DNA of 64,000 bases from Chromobacterium paludis (GCF_008275125.1 NZ_CP043473.1:124001-188000), one strand, 5' to 3'; shown: positions 42,793 through 52,955, counted from the first letter of the stretch. Notes: generated from the sequence alone by a model not told the origin. Program-made: numbers and translations.

Positions 42793-43658
42793 AAGGGTTT
42801 GGCTCCATCCGCCTCGGCCCAGTCGCGTGAGGCGGCAATCAGCAAGTCCATGTATCCGGTGCTGTCGCGCGCGGTTTCCGGCGCGTCCCACTGCAGCAAT
42901 ACCGCGGCCAGCTGCGAGAAGGCGGCCGCGGCTTCGCTGTCCGGGAACGCCTCCATCAGCGGACGGTGCAGCGTCTGGCTGCGCCGCACGGTATTGTCCT
43001 GCGGCACGAAACCCACCCAGCGCAGCGAGACGGTCAGGAATTCGCTGGTGACCGCCGACAGCCGGGTGAACAGCTCGCGCGCCTCGTTCAGGTGGCGCGC
43101 GCGGTTGATCAGCACGTTGAAGCGCTGGCGCCCGTACAGGCTGGCCAGACGCTTGATATTAGCGTAGGCCGTGGTCAGGGAGTCGGCTGCCGGTGTTAAT
43201 ACCAAAACCAGATTATCGGCCACGCTGGCCGGTATCGGGTCTTGCCCGGGATTGGGCGCGTCCACCAGCAGCGCCGAGGCGTCGCGCTCCAGCGCGCCGA
43301 ACTCGCTGCCCAGCCGCAGCCACAGCTGGGCGGAGAACAAGGCGCGCTGTTCCGGCTGGGCGTGGAGATTGATCAACTGCACGCCCTGGCGCGACATCAC
43401 CATCATCTCGTCCAACCCGCCCGCGCTGGTCAGCTGGCTTTCCAGCGTCGCCGTGGCGGGCACGCCCAGGCGGCGGGTCTGCACTTGGCCCTGGCAGCAG
43501 TCTACCACCAGCGGGCGCAGGCCGGCGTAGGCCAGGCCCAGCGACAGTTCGGTGACGATGGTGCTGGCGCCGGAGTGCGGGGAGCCGATGAAGGCGAAGC
43601 TGGGCGCGCGCTTGTGCTGCGCGGCGAGCAAACGGAGACTGGCGGCCTGATCCTGCAT
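42789..43658 (-). CDS. flhG: FlhG/FleN-like ParA-family protein with a degenerate P-loop
   Basis: 289 residues between flhF and fliA, the standard place of flhG/fleN, the MinD-like ATPase that limits flagellar number. The fold is recognisable (VVDCCQGQVQTRRLG; ALLVDAPNP; NVLINRARH), but the Walker A region at residues 25-33 reads GSPHSGAST where FlhG has KGGVGKT: both the signature lysine and the P-loop lysine are missing. ATP hydrolysis is therefore doubtful. Five bases separate it from the flhF stop, and it overlaps fliA. Confidence 0.8.
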   Translation of the reverse strand: MQDQAASLRLLAAQHKRAPSFAFIGSPHSGASTIVTELSLGLAYAGLRPLVVDCCQGQVQTRRLGVPATATLESQLTSAGGLDEMMVMSRQGVQLINLHAQPEQRALFSAQLWLRLGSEFGALERDASALLVDAPNPGQDPIPASVADNLVLVLTPAADSLTTAYANIKRLASLYGRQRFNVLINRARHLNEARELFTRLSAVTSEFLTVSLRWVGFVPQDNTVRRSQTLHRPLMEAFPDSEAAAAFSQLAAVLLQWDAPETARDSTGYMDLLIAASRDWAEADGAKPL

Positions 43659-43663
43659 CGCGC

Positions 43664-45148
43664 TTACAACCAACCGGATTGCGCCGCGTGCATGATGGGC
43701 AGCTCGTCGGCCTGCAGCGCGAACGGCGAGCCGATCTGCTGCGCGCGCATCGCGCGGTCGACCAGGAAGGCGGCGTTGGCCGAGTGCAAGTCTTCCGGCA
43801 CGCGCTGGCCGTTGGTGATGTAGAACAGCTTGAGGCGGTTGCGGATGATCACGTCCAGGCTGGGGCCCTGGGCCACCGCCTCGTCTATCTTGGACAGGAT
43901 GCAGCCGGCCAGGCCTTCGCCGCGGTAGCGGCGCACCACGTCTTCCAGCGTGTGGCCGTCGGTGTTGGCGGCCAGCAGCAGCAGCCGCTCGATGGGGCGG
44001 CCGGCGGTGCGCAGCATGTCGATCTGCGCCAGCACGCGCGCGTCGCGCTGGCCCATGCCCACGGTGTCGATGAACACGATGTGGCGGTTGGACAGGTCGG
44101 CCAGCGTCAGCTGCAAATCGCCCTCGTTCTGGATGGAGAACACCGGCACGCCCAGTATCTTGCCGTAGATGCGCAATTGGTCCTGGGCGCCGATCCGGTA
44201 GCTGTCGGTGGTGATCAGCGCCACGTGCTGGGCGCCGAAGCGCATGGTGGCGCGCGCCGCCAGTTTGGCCACCGTGGTGGTTTTGCCGACGCCGGTGGGG
44301 CCGACCAGCGCGAAGATGCCGCCGCGGTCCATCACCTCGCGGTCCGCGTCGGCGCATTTCAGATTGTGCACCAAGGCCGAGCGCGCCCATTTGACGGCCA
44401 CTTCGGCCTGGTACTGCGCCGGCATTTTCTCGATCAGCTGGCGGATCAGCTGGGCGGAGAAGCCCATGGCCAAGAGGTGCTTGAACAGCTCGATGCGGTT
44501 GGGCGCCTTGCCCTCCATGTCAGACCAGGCGAAGCTGGCCAGCTGGCTTTGCAGCAGGCTCCTGAGCAGCTTGATCTCGTCGCCTATCAGCCTCAGCTCC
44601 TGCGCCATCTGCTCCGGCTCTTCGCCGTTGTGCAGGGCGGGCGGCGCGGCGTGCGGTCGCGCCGCCGCGGCCGGAGGCGGCGATGGGCGCTGCGGCTGGG
44701 CCGGGGCGGCCATTTGCGGCGGTATCGGCTGCTGGGCGTATTGCGGCGCCATGGCGGGGGCGGGCTGCGGCGTGGCGGCATAGACCGGCTCCAGCCGGGG
44801 CGGAATGGCCTCCACGCGTGGCGGGGCCGGGCTTTCCAGCGGTTCCACCGGCATGGCGTAGGTGCGGGCGATGGCGCGGTTGACCGCGTTGCCGTTGGCT
44901 TGCGGGATGGGGGCGGGCTGCTGCGGGCGGGCGACGGCGGGCGGCGCGTTGCGCGGCGGATGCTTGCTGCTGGACGGGGACAGCGTGCTGGCCAGGTTGG
45001 CGACGTCGGCGTCGGCCACGGCCATGATCTCCACCCCGCCGCCCATGGTGGGACGATTGGACAAAATGAGGGCGTCCGCCCCCAGTTCTTCGCGAACTTG
45101 CCGGAGTGCGTCTCGAGTGGTCTTCCCGAAGAACTTTTTCACCACCAT
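43664..45148 (-). CDS. flhF: flagellar biosynthesis GTPase FlhF
   Basis: 494 residues. N-terminal B domain (VVKKFFGKTTRDALRQVREE), a long Pro/Ala/Gln-rich linker (about 55-170), then the SRP-type NG domain: G1 LVGPTGVGKTTTVAKL, ALITTDSYRIGAQDQL, G3 FIDTVGMGQRD, G4-like ILSKIDEA. Sets the site of (usually polar) flagellar assembly. The G3 aspartate-glycine pair reads DTVG rather than DTAG. Starts 13 bases after the flhA stop. Confidence 0.94.
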   Translation of the reverse strand: MVVKKFFGKTTRDALRQVREELGADALILSNRPTMGGGVEIMAVADADVANLASTLSPSSSKHPPRNAPPAVARPQQPAPIPQANGNAVNRAIARTYAMPVEPLESPAPPRVEAIPPRLEPVYAATPQPAPAMAPQYAQQPIPPQMAAPAQPQRPSPPPAAAARPHAAPPALHNGEEPEQMAQELRLIGDEIKLLRSLLQSQLASFAWSDMEGKAPNRIELFKHLLAMGFSAQLIRQLIEKMPAQYQAEVAVKWARSALVHNLKCADADREVMDRGGIFALVGPTGVGKTTTVAKLAARATMRFGAQHVALITTDSYRIGAQDQLRIYGKILGVPVFSIQNEGDLQLTLADLSNRHIVFIDTVGMGQRDARVLAQIDMLRTAGRPIERLLLLAANTDGHTLEDVVRRYRGEGLAGCILSKIDEAVAQGPSLDVIIRNRLKLFYITNGQRVPEDLHSANAAFLVDRAMRAQQIGSPFALQADELPIMHAAQSGWL

Positions 45149-45161
45149 TGTCGATTAGCCC

Positions 45162-47246
45162 TTAGCCCTTGCTGCCGCCTATTACCGCAATTATACGAAT
45201 GGATTTATTGTCCGGAATCTCATTATGCGAAATCACACGCAGCTGCGGCAATGCCCGACGCAGGAAACGCGCCAGCAGCGGGCGCAGGCCGGGGGCCGTC
45301 AGCAGCACCGGATTGTACCCTTGAATCTCCACTTGTTCCGTTTGTTGCGCGGCGCTGGACAGCAGATTTTCCGCCAAACCCGGCTCCAGGCCGCCGCCGG
45401 CCTTGGATTGCACCGCCTGCATCAGCACGTTTTCCAGCTGCGGCTCCAACGTCATCAGCGGTAGCTCGGCCTCGCCGGGGAACAGCTGCTGCACGATGAC
45501 GCGGGACAGGGCGGTGCGCACCGCGCTGGTCAGCTCGTCTATATCCTGGTTCAGCGGGATGTGATCGGCCAGGGTTTCGATGATGGTGCGGAAGTCGCGG
45601 ATGTGGATGCCGTCGGTCAGCAGCTGCTGCAGCACTTTCTGCAGAATGCCCACCGGCACCACCTTGGGCACCAGGTCTTCGATCAGCTTGGGCGACTCCT
45701 TGGCCTGGTGGTCGATCAGCGCCTGCACTTCTTCGCGGCCCAGCAGTTCCGCCGCGTGGGTTTGCAGCAGGTTGGAGATATGGGTGGCCACCACGGTGCT
45801 GGCGTCCACCACGGTGTAGCCCAGGCTCTGGGCCTCTTCGCGTTTGCCGGCGTCTATCCATACCGCCGGCAGGCCGAAGGCCGGGTCCGTGGTGGCGGTG
45901 CCGGCGATTTCCTGGCTGACGCGGCCGGGATTGATGGCCAGGAACTGGCCCATGAAGGCTTCGCCCTGGCCCACTTCCACGCCCTTGAGCAGGATGCGGT
46001 AAGCGCTGGGCTTGATTTCGAGATTGTCGCGGATGTGCACCGGCGGCACCAGGAAGCCCAGGTCCTGGGCGATTTTCTTGCGGATGCCGCGGATGCGGCG
46101 CAGCAGCTCCCCGTCCTGGGTGCGGTCCACCAGCGGAATCAGCCGGTAACCCACCTCCATGCCCAGCTGGTCCACATGCTGCACATCGTGCCAGCCCACC
46201 TCGGCGCCTTGCTGTTCCGGCTGCGCCTGCGGCTGCGCCGCTTGCTGCAGCGCCGCCAGCTTCTCGCGCTTGGCCTTCTGCTCCATGCTGCGGGCCAGCG
46301 CCAGCAGGGCGCCGGCAATCAGCAGGAAGGAGAAGTGGGGCATATTGGGGATCAGGCCTATCATGCCGATCACCGCCGAGGTGATGTACAAGACCTGCGG
46401 CTTGGTGAACAGCTGGGTCAGGAACTGTTCCGACATGTCCTGGTCGGTGCCGACGCGCGTCACCACGATACCGGCGGCGGTGGAGATGATCAGCGCCGGA
46501 ATCTGCGCCACCAGGCCGTCGCCAATGCTGAGCAGGGTGTAGGTTTCCGCGGCCTGGCCCACCGGCAGGTCGTGCTGCACCACGCCCACGATCAGGCCGC
46601 CGATGACGTTGATCAGGATGATCAGGATGCCGGCCATGGCGTCGCCGCGCACGTATTTGGAGGCACCGTCCATGGCGCCGAAGAAGTTGGCTTCCTCTGA
46701 AATGGTGGCGCGGCGTTTGCGCGCCTCGTCCTCGCCTATCAGGCCGGCGTTGAGGTCGGCGTCGATGGCCATCTGCTTGCCGGGCATGGCATCCAAGGTG
46801 AAGCGGGCCGACACTTCGGCAATCCGGCCGGCGCCCTTGGTGATCACCACGAAGTTGATGATGGTGATGATGACGAACACCACGATGCCGATGGCGACGT
46901 TGCCGCCCACCAGGAAGTGGGAGAACGATTCGATCACCTTGCCGGCGGCGTCCGGGCCGGTGTGGCCTTCCAGCAGCACCACGCGGCTGGAGGCGACGTT
47001 CAAGGACAGCCGCAGCATGGTGGTGATCAGCAGTACGGAGGGGAAGGACGAGAAGTCCAGCGGCCGGCGCACATTGATGCCAACCAGCAGCACGATCACC
47101 GATACCGCGATGTTGAAGGTGAAGAAGATGTCCAGCAGCACCGGCGGCAGTGGCAGGATCATCATCGACAGGATGAGGATGATCAGCAGCGGCCCGGCAA
47201 GCTGGAAGATCTTCAGATTTCGCAGTATTTGGAGGATGGCGTCCAT
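45162..47246 (-). CDS. flhA: flagellar export gate protein FlhA
   Basis: 694 residues. Eight N-terminal membrane helices (to about residue 325) with the FHIPEP-type conserved loop (FTLDAMPGKQMAIDADLNAGLI) and a large cytosolic domain (WIDAGKREEAQSLGYTVVDA; VPVGILQKVLQQLLTDGI). Forms the nonameric ring of the flagellar type III export gate. Six bases downstream of flhB. Confidence 0.96.
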   Translation of the reverse strand: MDAILQILRNLKIFQLAGPLLIILILSMMILPLPPVLLDIFFTFNIAVSVIVLLVGINVRRPLDFSSFPSVLLITTMLRLSLNVASSRVVLLEGHTGPDAAGKVIESFSHFLVGGNVAIGIVVFVIITIINFVVITKGAGRIAEVSARFTLDAMPGKQMAIDADLNAGLIGEDEARKRRATISEEANFFGAMDGASKYVRGDAMAGILIILINVIGGLIVGVVQHDLPVGQAAETYTLLSIGDGLVAQIPALIISTAAGIVVTRVGTDQDMSEQFLTQLFTKPQVLYITSAVIGMIGLIPNMPHFSFLLIAGALLALARSMEQKAKREKLAALQQAAQPQAQPEQQGAEVGWHDVQHVDQLGMEVGYRLIPLVDRTQDGELLRRIRGIRKKIAQDLGFLVPPVHIRDNLEIKPSAYRILLKGVEVGQGEAFMGQFLAINPGRVSQEIAGTATTDPAFGLPAVWIDAGKREEAQSLGYTVVDASTVVATHISNLLQTHAAELLGREEVQALIDHQAKESPKLIEDLVPKVVPVGILQKVLQQLLTDGIHIRDFRTIIETLADHIPLNQDIDELTSAVRTALSRVIVQQLFPGEAELPLMTLEPQLENVLMQAVQSKAGGGLEPGLAENLLSSAAQQTEQVEIQGYNPVLLTAPGLRPLLARFLRRALPQLRVISHNEIPDNKSIRIIAVIGGSKG

Positions 47247-47252
47247 GCTGGC

Positions 47253-48419
47253 TTATCGGCTTTCTTCTGGCGCCGAATCTTGCGGACGTTTGCTGTACGG
47301 GTCAAGCTCGTCAGGCACATCCAGCTGATCCGGGAACACCGGGGCCACGCCGCCCACGGACTGGTATTGCTGCAGCTGGAACACATAGGCCAGCACCTGG
47401 GCCGCCGCCGCGTACAGCGCGGCCGGAATCTCCTCGCCCATCTCGGCATTGAAATACAAGGCGCGGGCGAAGCGCGGCGAACGCATCACCGGCACGCGGC
47501 TGTCCTTGCCGGTGTCGATGATTTTCTCGGCCAGTTTCAGCGAGCCCTTGGCCACCACCTGCGGCGCGCGCATGTTTTCATCGTATTTCAGCGCCACGGC
47601 GAAGTGAGTCGGGTTGGTGACGATCACGTTGGCCTTGGGCACTTCCTGCATCATGCGTCGGCGCGCGGCCTCGCGTTGCAGCTGGCGGATGCGGCCCTTC
47701 ACCTCGGGCGAGCCTTCGGCCTCCTTGAATTCCTGCTTGATCTCTTCCTTGGTCATGCGCAGCTTCTTGTAGTAGCTCCACAGCTGGTAGGGCACGTCGA
47801 TGGCCACCAGCAGGATCATCGCCGCGGTGACGATGAAGAAGGTGCGGATGATCATGTCGGACATCTTCAGAATGCTGGCATCCAGCGGCATGGCGATCAG
47901 GCCTATCACCTCCTCGCGCTCTTTCCAGATATACCAGGTGGCGATGCCGCCTATCAGCAAGCTCTTCAAGATGGCCTTCAGCGCCTCGGTGGCGGCATTC
48001 AGCGAGAATATGCGCTTGATGCCGGGCAGAGGGTTCATTTTGCCGAAATTGGGCTCCACCGCCTTGAACGTCAGGTTCCAGCCGCCCACCAGCATGGGCG
48101 TGAATACCGCCACCAGCGCCAGGCCGCCGAATATCGGGGCCAACTGCCACAGCGCGCCGAAAATCGCCTCGCGGAAGTGCAACAGCGCGGTTTCGGTGTT
48201 GTGCACGGAGGCTTGGTCGAATGTCAGCAGCTGGCGCATGGTTTCGCGCAGGAAAACGGCGATGCGGCCGCCAAAAACCATCAGCAGCGAGACGCCGGTC
48301 ATGGTGATGGCGAAGGTCGACAGCTCGCGCGAGCGAGGGATATTGCCGTCCTCCCGCGCCATCGACAATCGTTTGTCTGACGCGGGTTCGGTACGTTCGA
48401 GGTCGGAATCTTCTGCCAT
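47253..48419 (-). CDS. flhB: flagellar export switch protein FlhB
   Basis: 388 residues. N-terminal ERTEPASDKRLSMAREDGNIPRS leads into four membrane helices. The autocleavage motif NPTH (VIVTNPTHFAVALKY) marks the cytosolic switch domain that changes export from hook to filament substrates. First gene of the flhB-flhA-flhF-flhG-fliA-motC run; its promoter should lie in the 148 bases shared with the divergent thyA. Confidence 0.96.
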   Translation of the reverse strand: MAEDSDLERTEPASDKRLSMAREDGNIPRSRELSTFAITMTGVSLLMVFGGRIAVFLRETMRQLLTFDQASVHNTETALLHFREAIFGALWQLAPIFGGLALVAVFTPMLVGGWNLTFKAVEPNFGKMNPLPGIKRIFSLNAATEALKAILKSLLIGGIATWYIWKEREEVIGLIAMPLDASILKMSDMIIRTFFIVTAAMILLVAIDVPYQLWSYYKKLRMTKEEIKQEFKEAEGSPEVKGRIRQLQREAARRRMMQEVPKANVIVTNPTHFAVALKYDENMRAPQVVAKGSLKLAEKIIDTGKDSRVPVMRSPRFARALYFNAEMGEEIPAALYAAAAQVLAYVFQLQQYQSVGGVAPVFPDQLDVPDELDPYSKRPQDSAPEESR

Positions 48420-48567
48420 GGCCCTGTTTCAGCTTTATGCTTTGATAATGCTTTTGTCTTGATTTTGAAGTGAATGTTAGCGCATGCCGAGCTAGTCCGA
48501 CCAGTGCGCCCGCGTATATAATTGACCCTTTTGGTTTTGACCGCCTGCCTGGGCAAGAGAAAACGAC

Positions 48568-49362
48568 ATGCGACAATACCTCGACCTGATGCGCCATGTG
48601 CTGGAACATGGCCACGACAAGGCCGACCGCACCGGCACCGGCACGCGTTCCGTGTTTGGCTACCAGATGCGCTTCAATCTGCAAGACGGTTTTCCGCTGG
48701 TCACCACCAAGAAATGCCATCTGCGCTCCATCATCCATGAATTGCTGTGGTTCCTGTCTGGCGACACCAATATCCGGTATCTGAAGGAAAACGGCGTGTC
48801 GATCTGGGACGAGTGGGCCGATGAAAACGGCGACCTGGGCCCGGTCTATGGCTACCAGTGGCGCAGCTGGCCGGCGCCGGACGGCCGCCACATCGACCAG
48901 ATCGCCAATGTGGTGGACATGATCCAGAAGAACCCGGACTCGCGCCGGTTGATCGTGTCGGCCTGGAACCCGGCCCTGGTGGACGAGATGGCCCTGCCGC
49001 CCTGCCACAGCCTGTTCCAGTTCTACGTCAGCGGCGGTAAGCTGTCCTGCCAGCTCTACCAGCGCTCGGCCGACATCTTCCTGGGCGTGCCTTTCAACAT
49101 CGCCAGCTACGCCCTGCTGACCATGATGGTGGCCCAGGTGTGCGGCTTGCAGCCGGGCGAGTTCATCCACACCCTGGGCGACGCGCATCTGTACCGCAAT
49201 CACATGGAACAGGTCCAGCTGCAACTCACGCGCGAACCGCGCGCCTTGCCGACCATGAAGCTGAATCCGGAGGTGAAAGACTTGTTCGCGTTCACGTTCG
49301 AAGACTTCGCGCTGGAGGGCTATGACCCGCATCCGGCCATCAAGGCGCCGGTGGCCGTATGA
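48568..49362 (+). CDS. thyA: thymidylate synthase
   Basis: 264 residues, the E. coli length. Converts dUMP to dTMP using methylene-tetrahydrofolate. Visible: [19 protein letters not shown], active-site Cys in [33 protein letters not shown] (phosphate Arg and dUMP-binding Asn). Overlaps the folA start by four bases, an arrangement seen in many proteobacteria because ThyA produces the dihydrofolate that FolA recycles. Confidence 0.97.
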   Translation: MRQYLDLMRHVLEHGHDKADRTGTGTRSVFGYQMRFNLQDGFPLVTTKKCHLRSIIHELLWFLSGDTNIRYLKENGVSIWDEWADENGDLGPVYGYQWRSWPAPDGRHIDQIANVVDMIQKNPDSRRLIVSAWNPALVDEMALPPCHSLFQFYVSGGKLSCQLYQRSADIFLGVPFNIASYALLTMMVAQVCGLQPGEFIHTLGDAHLYRNHMEQVQLQLTREPRALPTMKLNPEVKDLFAFTFEDFALEGYDPHPAIKAPVAV

Positions 49363-49868
49363 GCCAGAAGCCTATCCTGACCCTGGTGGCCGCCATGGCC
49401 TCCAACCGCACCATAGGCATCAACAACACGCTGCCCTGGCATCTGCCGGAAGATCTCAAGCACTTCAAGGCGGTGACGCTGGGCAAGCCGGTGATCATGG
49501 GCCGCAAGACCTGGGACTCCATCGGCCGGCCGCTGCCGGGCCGCCGCAATATCGTGGTGACGCGCCAAGCGGATTGGCGGGCCGATGGCGCGGAGGCGGC
49601 GCACTCGCTGCAGCAGGCGCTGGACCTGGCCGGCGACGTGGAGGAGGTGTGCCTGATAGGCGGCGCCGACCTGTATCGCCAGGCGCTGGAGGTGGCCGAC
49701 AGGCTGTGTCTGACGCGCATTGACAAGGACTTCAGCGGCGACGCTCATTTCCCCGCTTTCGCGGTGTTTCCGGAGATTTCAAACGGGGAGTGGCAGGAGG
49801 TGAGCCGTGAGGAAAATGTCTCGAAGGATGGCCTGAGCTACGCCTTCATTGATTACCAGCGCGCCTGA
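49359..49868 (+). CDS. folA: dihydrofolate reductase
   Basis: 169 residues. Reduces dihydrofolate to tetrahydrofolate with [34 protein letters not shown] (seen in parts), [20 protein letters not shown] and [14 protein letters not shown] are the family blocks; the active-site acid is the Glu of LPEDLKHF. Translationally coupled to thyA. A bidirectional terminator follows. Confidence 0.95.
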   Translation: MSQKPILTLVAAMASNRTIGINNTLPWHLPEDLKHFKAVTLGKPVIMGRKTWDSIGRPLPGRRNIVVTRQADWRADGAEAAHSLQQALDLAGDVEEVCLIGGADLYRQALEVADRLCLTRIDKDFSGDAHFPAFAVFPEISNGEWQEVSREENVSKDGLSYAFIDYQRA

Positions 49869-49885
49869 GCGGGACGCCATGAGTC

Positions 49886-49912
49886 AAAAAGGCTGCCGCT
49901 GGCAGCCTTTTT
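49886..49912. terminator. bidirectional terminator after folA
   Basis: A 12-bp stem, A5-GGCTGCC (49886-49897) with GGCAGCC-T5 (49901-49912), loop GCT; also serves the convergent GntR gene. Confidence 0.9.
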
Positions 49913-49929
49913 CATGGGTAGGCGAGGGC

Positions 49930-50598
49930 TCAGGCGCGGCCTTCCAGCGCCTCCGCCGCGCTTTGCGCCAGCTGGCTGTAGTCGCGGCCAAACTCGGAGA
50001 CCATCTGTTTCAGCCTGGCGGTATCGCGCGCGATCAGGGTTTTCAGCAGGCTTTCCAGGAACAGGTGGGTGCGTTCGATCTGGGTCTGTCCGGCGCGCAG
50101 GATGGCGTACAGGCAGCGCTGGGTCAGCGGCAGCATGTCGTTCAGCGTGTCGGTCAGGTAGCGGTTGTTGGCGTGGCGGTACAGCGCGGACAAAAATTCA
50201 ATGCCGAATTCATAGAAGGCCTGCAGGTCATCGCGGCGCTTCGCTTCTTCCAATTGCGACATCAATTCAATGAAGCGCGCCAGGTCGTCGTTCTGCCAGC
50301 CGGCGGCCAGGTTCTGCGCCACCCGGTCCAGCAGCAGGAACCACAGCTCGAAGAAATCGCGCACGTCGCGCGCGCTGATGCTGGCCACCACGGCGCCGCG
50401 GCGCGGAAAAATGTCCACCAGGTGGCGGCGCTGCAAAATCAGCAAGGCCTCGCGCACCGAGCCGCGGCTGACCTCGAGTTCAGCGGCGATGCGCAGCTCC
50501 TGTATCCTCTCGCCCGGCCTCATTTCGCCCTGGATGATCTGTTTGCCTAGATATTGGGCGATCTGCTCGGTCAACAGGTCGTTGGCCTTGAAAGTCAT
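49930..50598 (-). CDS. GntR-family regulator, FadR subfamily
   Basis: 222 residues. N-terminal winged HTH (IIQGEMRPGERIQELRIAAE, VSRGSVREALLILQRRHLV) and an all-helical FCD effector domain with a likely metal/acid-binding pattern (ELWFLLLDRVAQNLAA...). Usually a repressor of a nearby catabolic gene, responding to an organic acid. The ligand is not recognisable and no catabolic operon adjoins it. A TTGTAAGACAT sequence near 50639 resembles a half-matched FadR-type operator and could be autoregulatory. Confidence 0.88.
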   Translation of the reverse strand: MTFKANDLLTEQIAQYLGKQIIQGEMRPGERIQELRIAAELEVSRGSVREALLILQRRHLVDIFPRRGAVVASISARDVRDFFELWFLLLDRVAQNLAAGWQNDDLARFIELMSQLEEAKRRDDLQAFYEFGIEFLSALYRHANNRYLTDTLNDMLPLTQRCLYAILRAGQTQIERTHLFLESLLKTLIARDTARLKQMVSEFGRDYSQLAQSAAEALEGRA

Positions 50599-50930
50599 GC
50601 GTCATCTCCGGAATGGAATGTTATCGTTCTCATACGTATTGTAAGACATCGCAGTGCCGGATTGTCCGGCAATATTCTGTCCGTTTGCCAGTTTGTATCC
50701 ATGCATGCCGGCCGCGTGGCGCCGACATATCAGGCGGCTGATGCATATCATGTGCCTGTTTTCACGGGGTGGACATGATATCAATCAGAACATTAAAACG
50801 CATGTTTTGTATTTGTGTTGACCGTCCGGCTTGGCAGCTTCTGCTTGTTTTTTGAAAAAATGAGGGAGGGGCTTGCTGCTAGGGGGAGAATGCGCCGTCC
50901 GGCGGGGCCGAACGGCGCGTCGGCGCGACC
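50599..50930. other. 332-base gap between the GntR gene and ubiG
   Basis: Holds the GntR promoter region and a 9-bp inverted repeat, ATATCATGT (50745-50753) and ACATGATAT (50773-50781), with 19 bases between, which could be an operator. A GC-rich hairpin near 50889-50917 (GCGCCGT/ACGGCGC) lies just downstream of the ubiG stop but lacks a T run. No credible gene was seen. Confidence 0.4.
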
Positions 50931-51632
50931 TTATTCTGCGGCGCGGCGGGTGGCCATCAGATAGTTGACGTCGGTATCGTCGTTCAAGGAATAGATGCGG
51001 GTGATGGGGTTGTAAGCCATGCCGCTGAGACCCTGCAGGCCCAGGCCGGCGTGCCGCACCATGCGGCTCAGCTCGGACGGCTTGAGGAAACGCGCGTATT
51101 CATGCGTGCCGCGCGGCAGCATGTTCAGCACGTACTCGGCGCCCACCACGGCCAAGAGATAGGCCTTCGCGTTGCGGTTCAGCGTGGAGAAAAACACCCA
51201 GCCGCCAGGCTTCACCAGCGTGGCGCAGGCGCGCACCACGCTTTGGGGATCGGGGACATGCTCCAGCATCTCCATGCAGGTCACCACGTCGAAGCTGGCC
51301 GGCATTTCCGCCGCTAGCTCTTCCACCGGCACGCAGCGGTAGTCTATGGGCACGCCGGACTCCAGGCTGTGCAGCTGCGCCACTTTCAGCGATTTCTTGG
51401 CCAGGTCGATGCCGGTGACCTGCGCGCCTTTCAGCGCCATGCTTTCCGCCAGGATGCCGCCGCCGCAGCCCACGTCCAGCACCTTCTTGCCGGCGAGGCC
51501 CGCGTGGCGGTCGATGTAGTCCAGGCGCAGCGGGTTGATCTCGTGCAGCGGCTTGAATTCGCTGTCCTTGTCCCACCACTTGTGCGCCAGCTGGCTGAAT
51601 TTGTCGATTTCGAGTTCGTCTACGTTGCTCAT
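50931..51632 (-). CDS. ubiG: ubiquinone biosynthesis O-methyltransferase UbiG
   Basis: 233 residues. SAM-dependent methylation of two hydroxyl groups in ubiquinone synthesis. N-terminal [30 protein letters not shown] (seen in parts), motif [17 protein letters not shown], motif [18 protein letters not shown], and [12 protein letters not shown] are characteristic. Starts three bases after the mtaD stop, so it is co-transcribed with that gene. Confidence 0.95.
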   Translation of the reverse strand: MSNVDELEIDKFSQLAHKWWDKDSEFKPLHEINPLRLDYIDRHAGLAGKKVLDVGCGGGILAESMALKGAQVTGIDLAKKSLKVAQLHSLESGVPIDYRCVPVEELAAEMPASFDVVTCMEMLEHVPDPQSVVRACATLVKPGGWVFFSTLNRNAKAYLLAVVGAEYVLNMLPRGTHEYARFLKPSELSRMVRHAGLGLQGLSGMAYNPITRIYSLNDDTDVNYLMATRRAAE

Positions 51633-51635
51633 GCT

Positions 51636-52955
51636 TTACTTTGCCAGGATGCGGTTGCGCCAGTCGTCGGCGCGGGCTTTCAGATTGCCTTCGTCCAGGG
51701 TCTGCAGCTTGCGGCCGGCCAGCAGCGCGCGGCCCTTGACCCAAACGTGGCTGACCTGCTCGCGGCCGGCGGCGTACACCACGTGCGAGATCGGGTCGAA
51801 GGCCGGGGCGGTTTCCAGTTCGGACAGGTCGATGGCGATCAGGTCAGCGTCCTTGCCCGCCTTGACCGAGCCGGTCTTGCCGTCTATGCCCAGCGCGCGC
51901 GCGCCGTTCAGCGTGGCCATGCGGATGGCCGTGGCGGCCGGCACGGTGGTCGGGTCCAGCGTGCCCACCTTGGCCAGCAGGGCGGCCAGGCGGGTTTCCG
52001 CCAGCATGTCCAGCTTGTTGTTGGACGCGGCGCCGTCGGTGCCGATGCCCACGGCGATGCCGGCGTCCAGCATCTTGCCGATGGGGGCGATGCCGGAGGC
52101 CAGCTTCATATTGGAAGCCGGATTGTGGGCGGAGGACACGCCGTACTTGGCCACCAGTTCGATTTCGGCGTCATTCAGGTGAACCATGTGGGCGGCCACC
52201 AGGCGCGGCGACAGCAGGCCCAGCTGTTGCAGGCGGGCCAGCGGGCGCTGGCCGTGTTCCTTGACGCTGTTGCTGACTTCTTCGGCGGTCTCATGGATGT
52301 GGCAGTGGATCAGCATGTCTTCCTGCTCCGCCAGCGTCACCACCTTGCGGAAGGTGTCGTCCGATACGGTGTAGGGCGCGTGCGGGGCCAGGGTGAAGGT
52401 GACCAGGTCTTCGCCCAGGAACTGGCTGCGTTCGGCCATGCCCTTGGCGAGGTAGTCGTCGGCGTTGGCCGCGTAGTTGGTCGGGAATTCCAGGATGGAA
52501 CAGCCGACGAAGGTGCGCATGCCGGAAGCCAGGCCGGCGCGCGCCATCGCGGCATTGTAGAAATACATATCGTTGATGGTGGTGGTGCCGCCGCGGATCA
52601 TTTCGCCCATGGCCAAGAGCGCGCCGTCGAACACGAAGTCGTCGCGCACATGCTTGCCTTCGGCCGGCCAGATGTAATTGGTCAGCCAGTCCATCAGCGC
52701 CTTGTCGTCGGCCAGGCCGCGCAGCAGCGTCATCGCCGAGTGGCCGTGCAGGTTGATGAGGCCCGGCATCAGCACGTGGTCGGGCAGCTCCAGCCTTTCG
52801 TCGGCCTCCAGCGCGGCGGCGTCGGCAGCCGGCAGGATGGCGGCTATTTTGCCGCCGCGGATGGCGACGGCGTGGTTTTCCAGGACTTCGCCGTCCGTTT
52901 CCACGGTGATGATCCAGCGGGCGGAGATAATCTTTTCATAACGTGACTGCGGCAT
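51636..52955 (-). CDS. mtaD: 5-methylthioadenosine/S-adenosylhomocysteine deaminase (TRZ/ATZ amidohydrolase)
   Basis: 439 residues. Metal-dependent amidohydrolase: first metal pair in INLHGHSAMTLLRG, then TINDMYFYN, HIHETAEEV, HMVHLND and GTDGAASNNKLDM with the catalytic Asp. Deaminates SAH or MTA, by-products of methyl transfer. Coupling with ubiG makes sense because UbiG releases SAH; that link is inference. Proteins of this exact type precede ubiG in many beta-proteobacteria. The start ATG has a modest ribosome-binding site. Confidence 0.88.
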   Translation of the reverse strand: MPQSRYEKIISARWIITVETDGEVLENHAVAIRGGKIAAILPAADAAALEADERLELPDHVLMPGLINLHGHSAMTLLRGLADDKALMDWLTNYIWPAEGKHVRDDFVFDGALLAMGEMIRGGTTTINDMYFYNAAMARAGLASGMRTFVGCSILEFPTNYAANADDYLAKGMAERSQFLGEDLVTFTLAPHAPYTVSDDTFRKVVTLAEQEDMLIHCHIHETAEEVSNSVKEHGQRPLARLQQLGLLSPRLVAAHMVHLNDAEIELVAKYGVSSAHNPASNMKLASGIAPIGKMLDAGIAVGIGTDGAASNNKLDMLAETRLAALLAKVGTLDPTTVPAATAIRMATLNGARALGIDGKTGSVKAGKDADLIAIDLSELETAPAFDPISHVVYAAGREQVSHVWVKGRALLAGRKLQTLDEGNLKARADDWRNRILAK

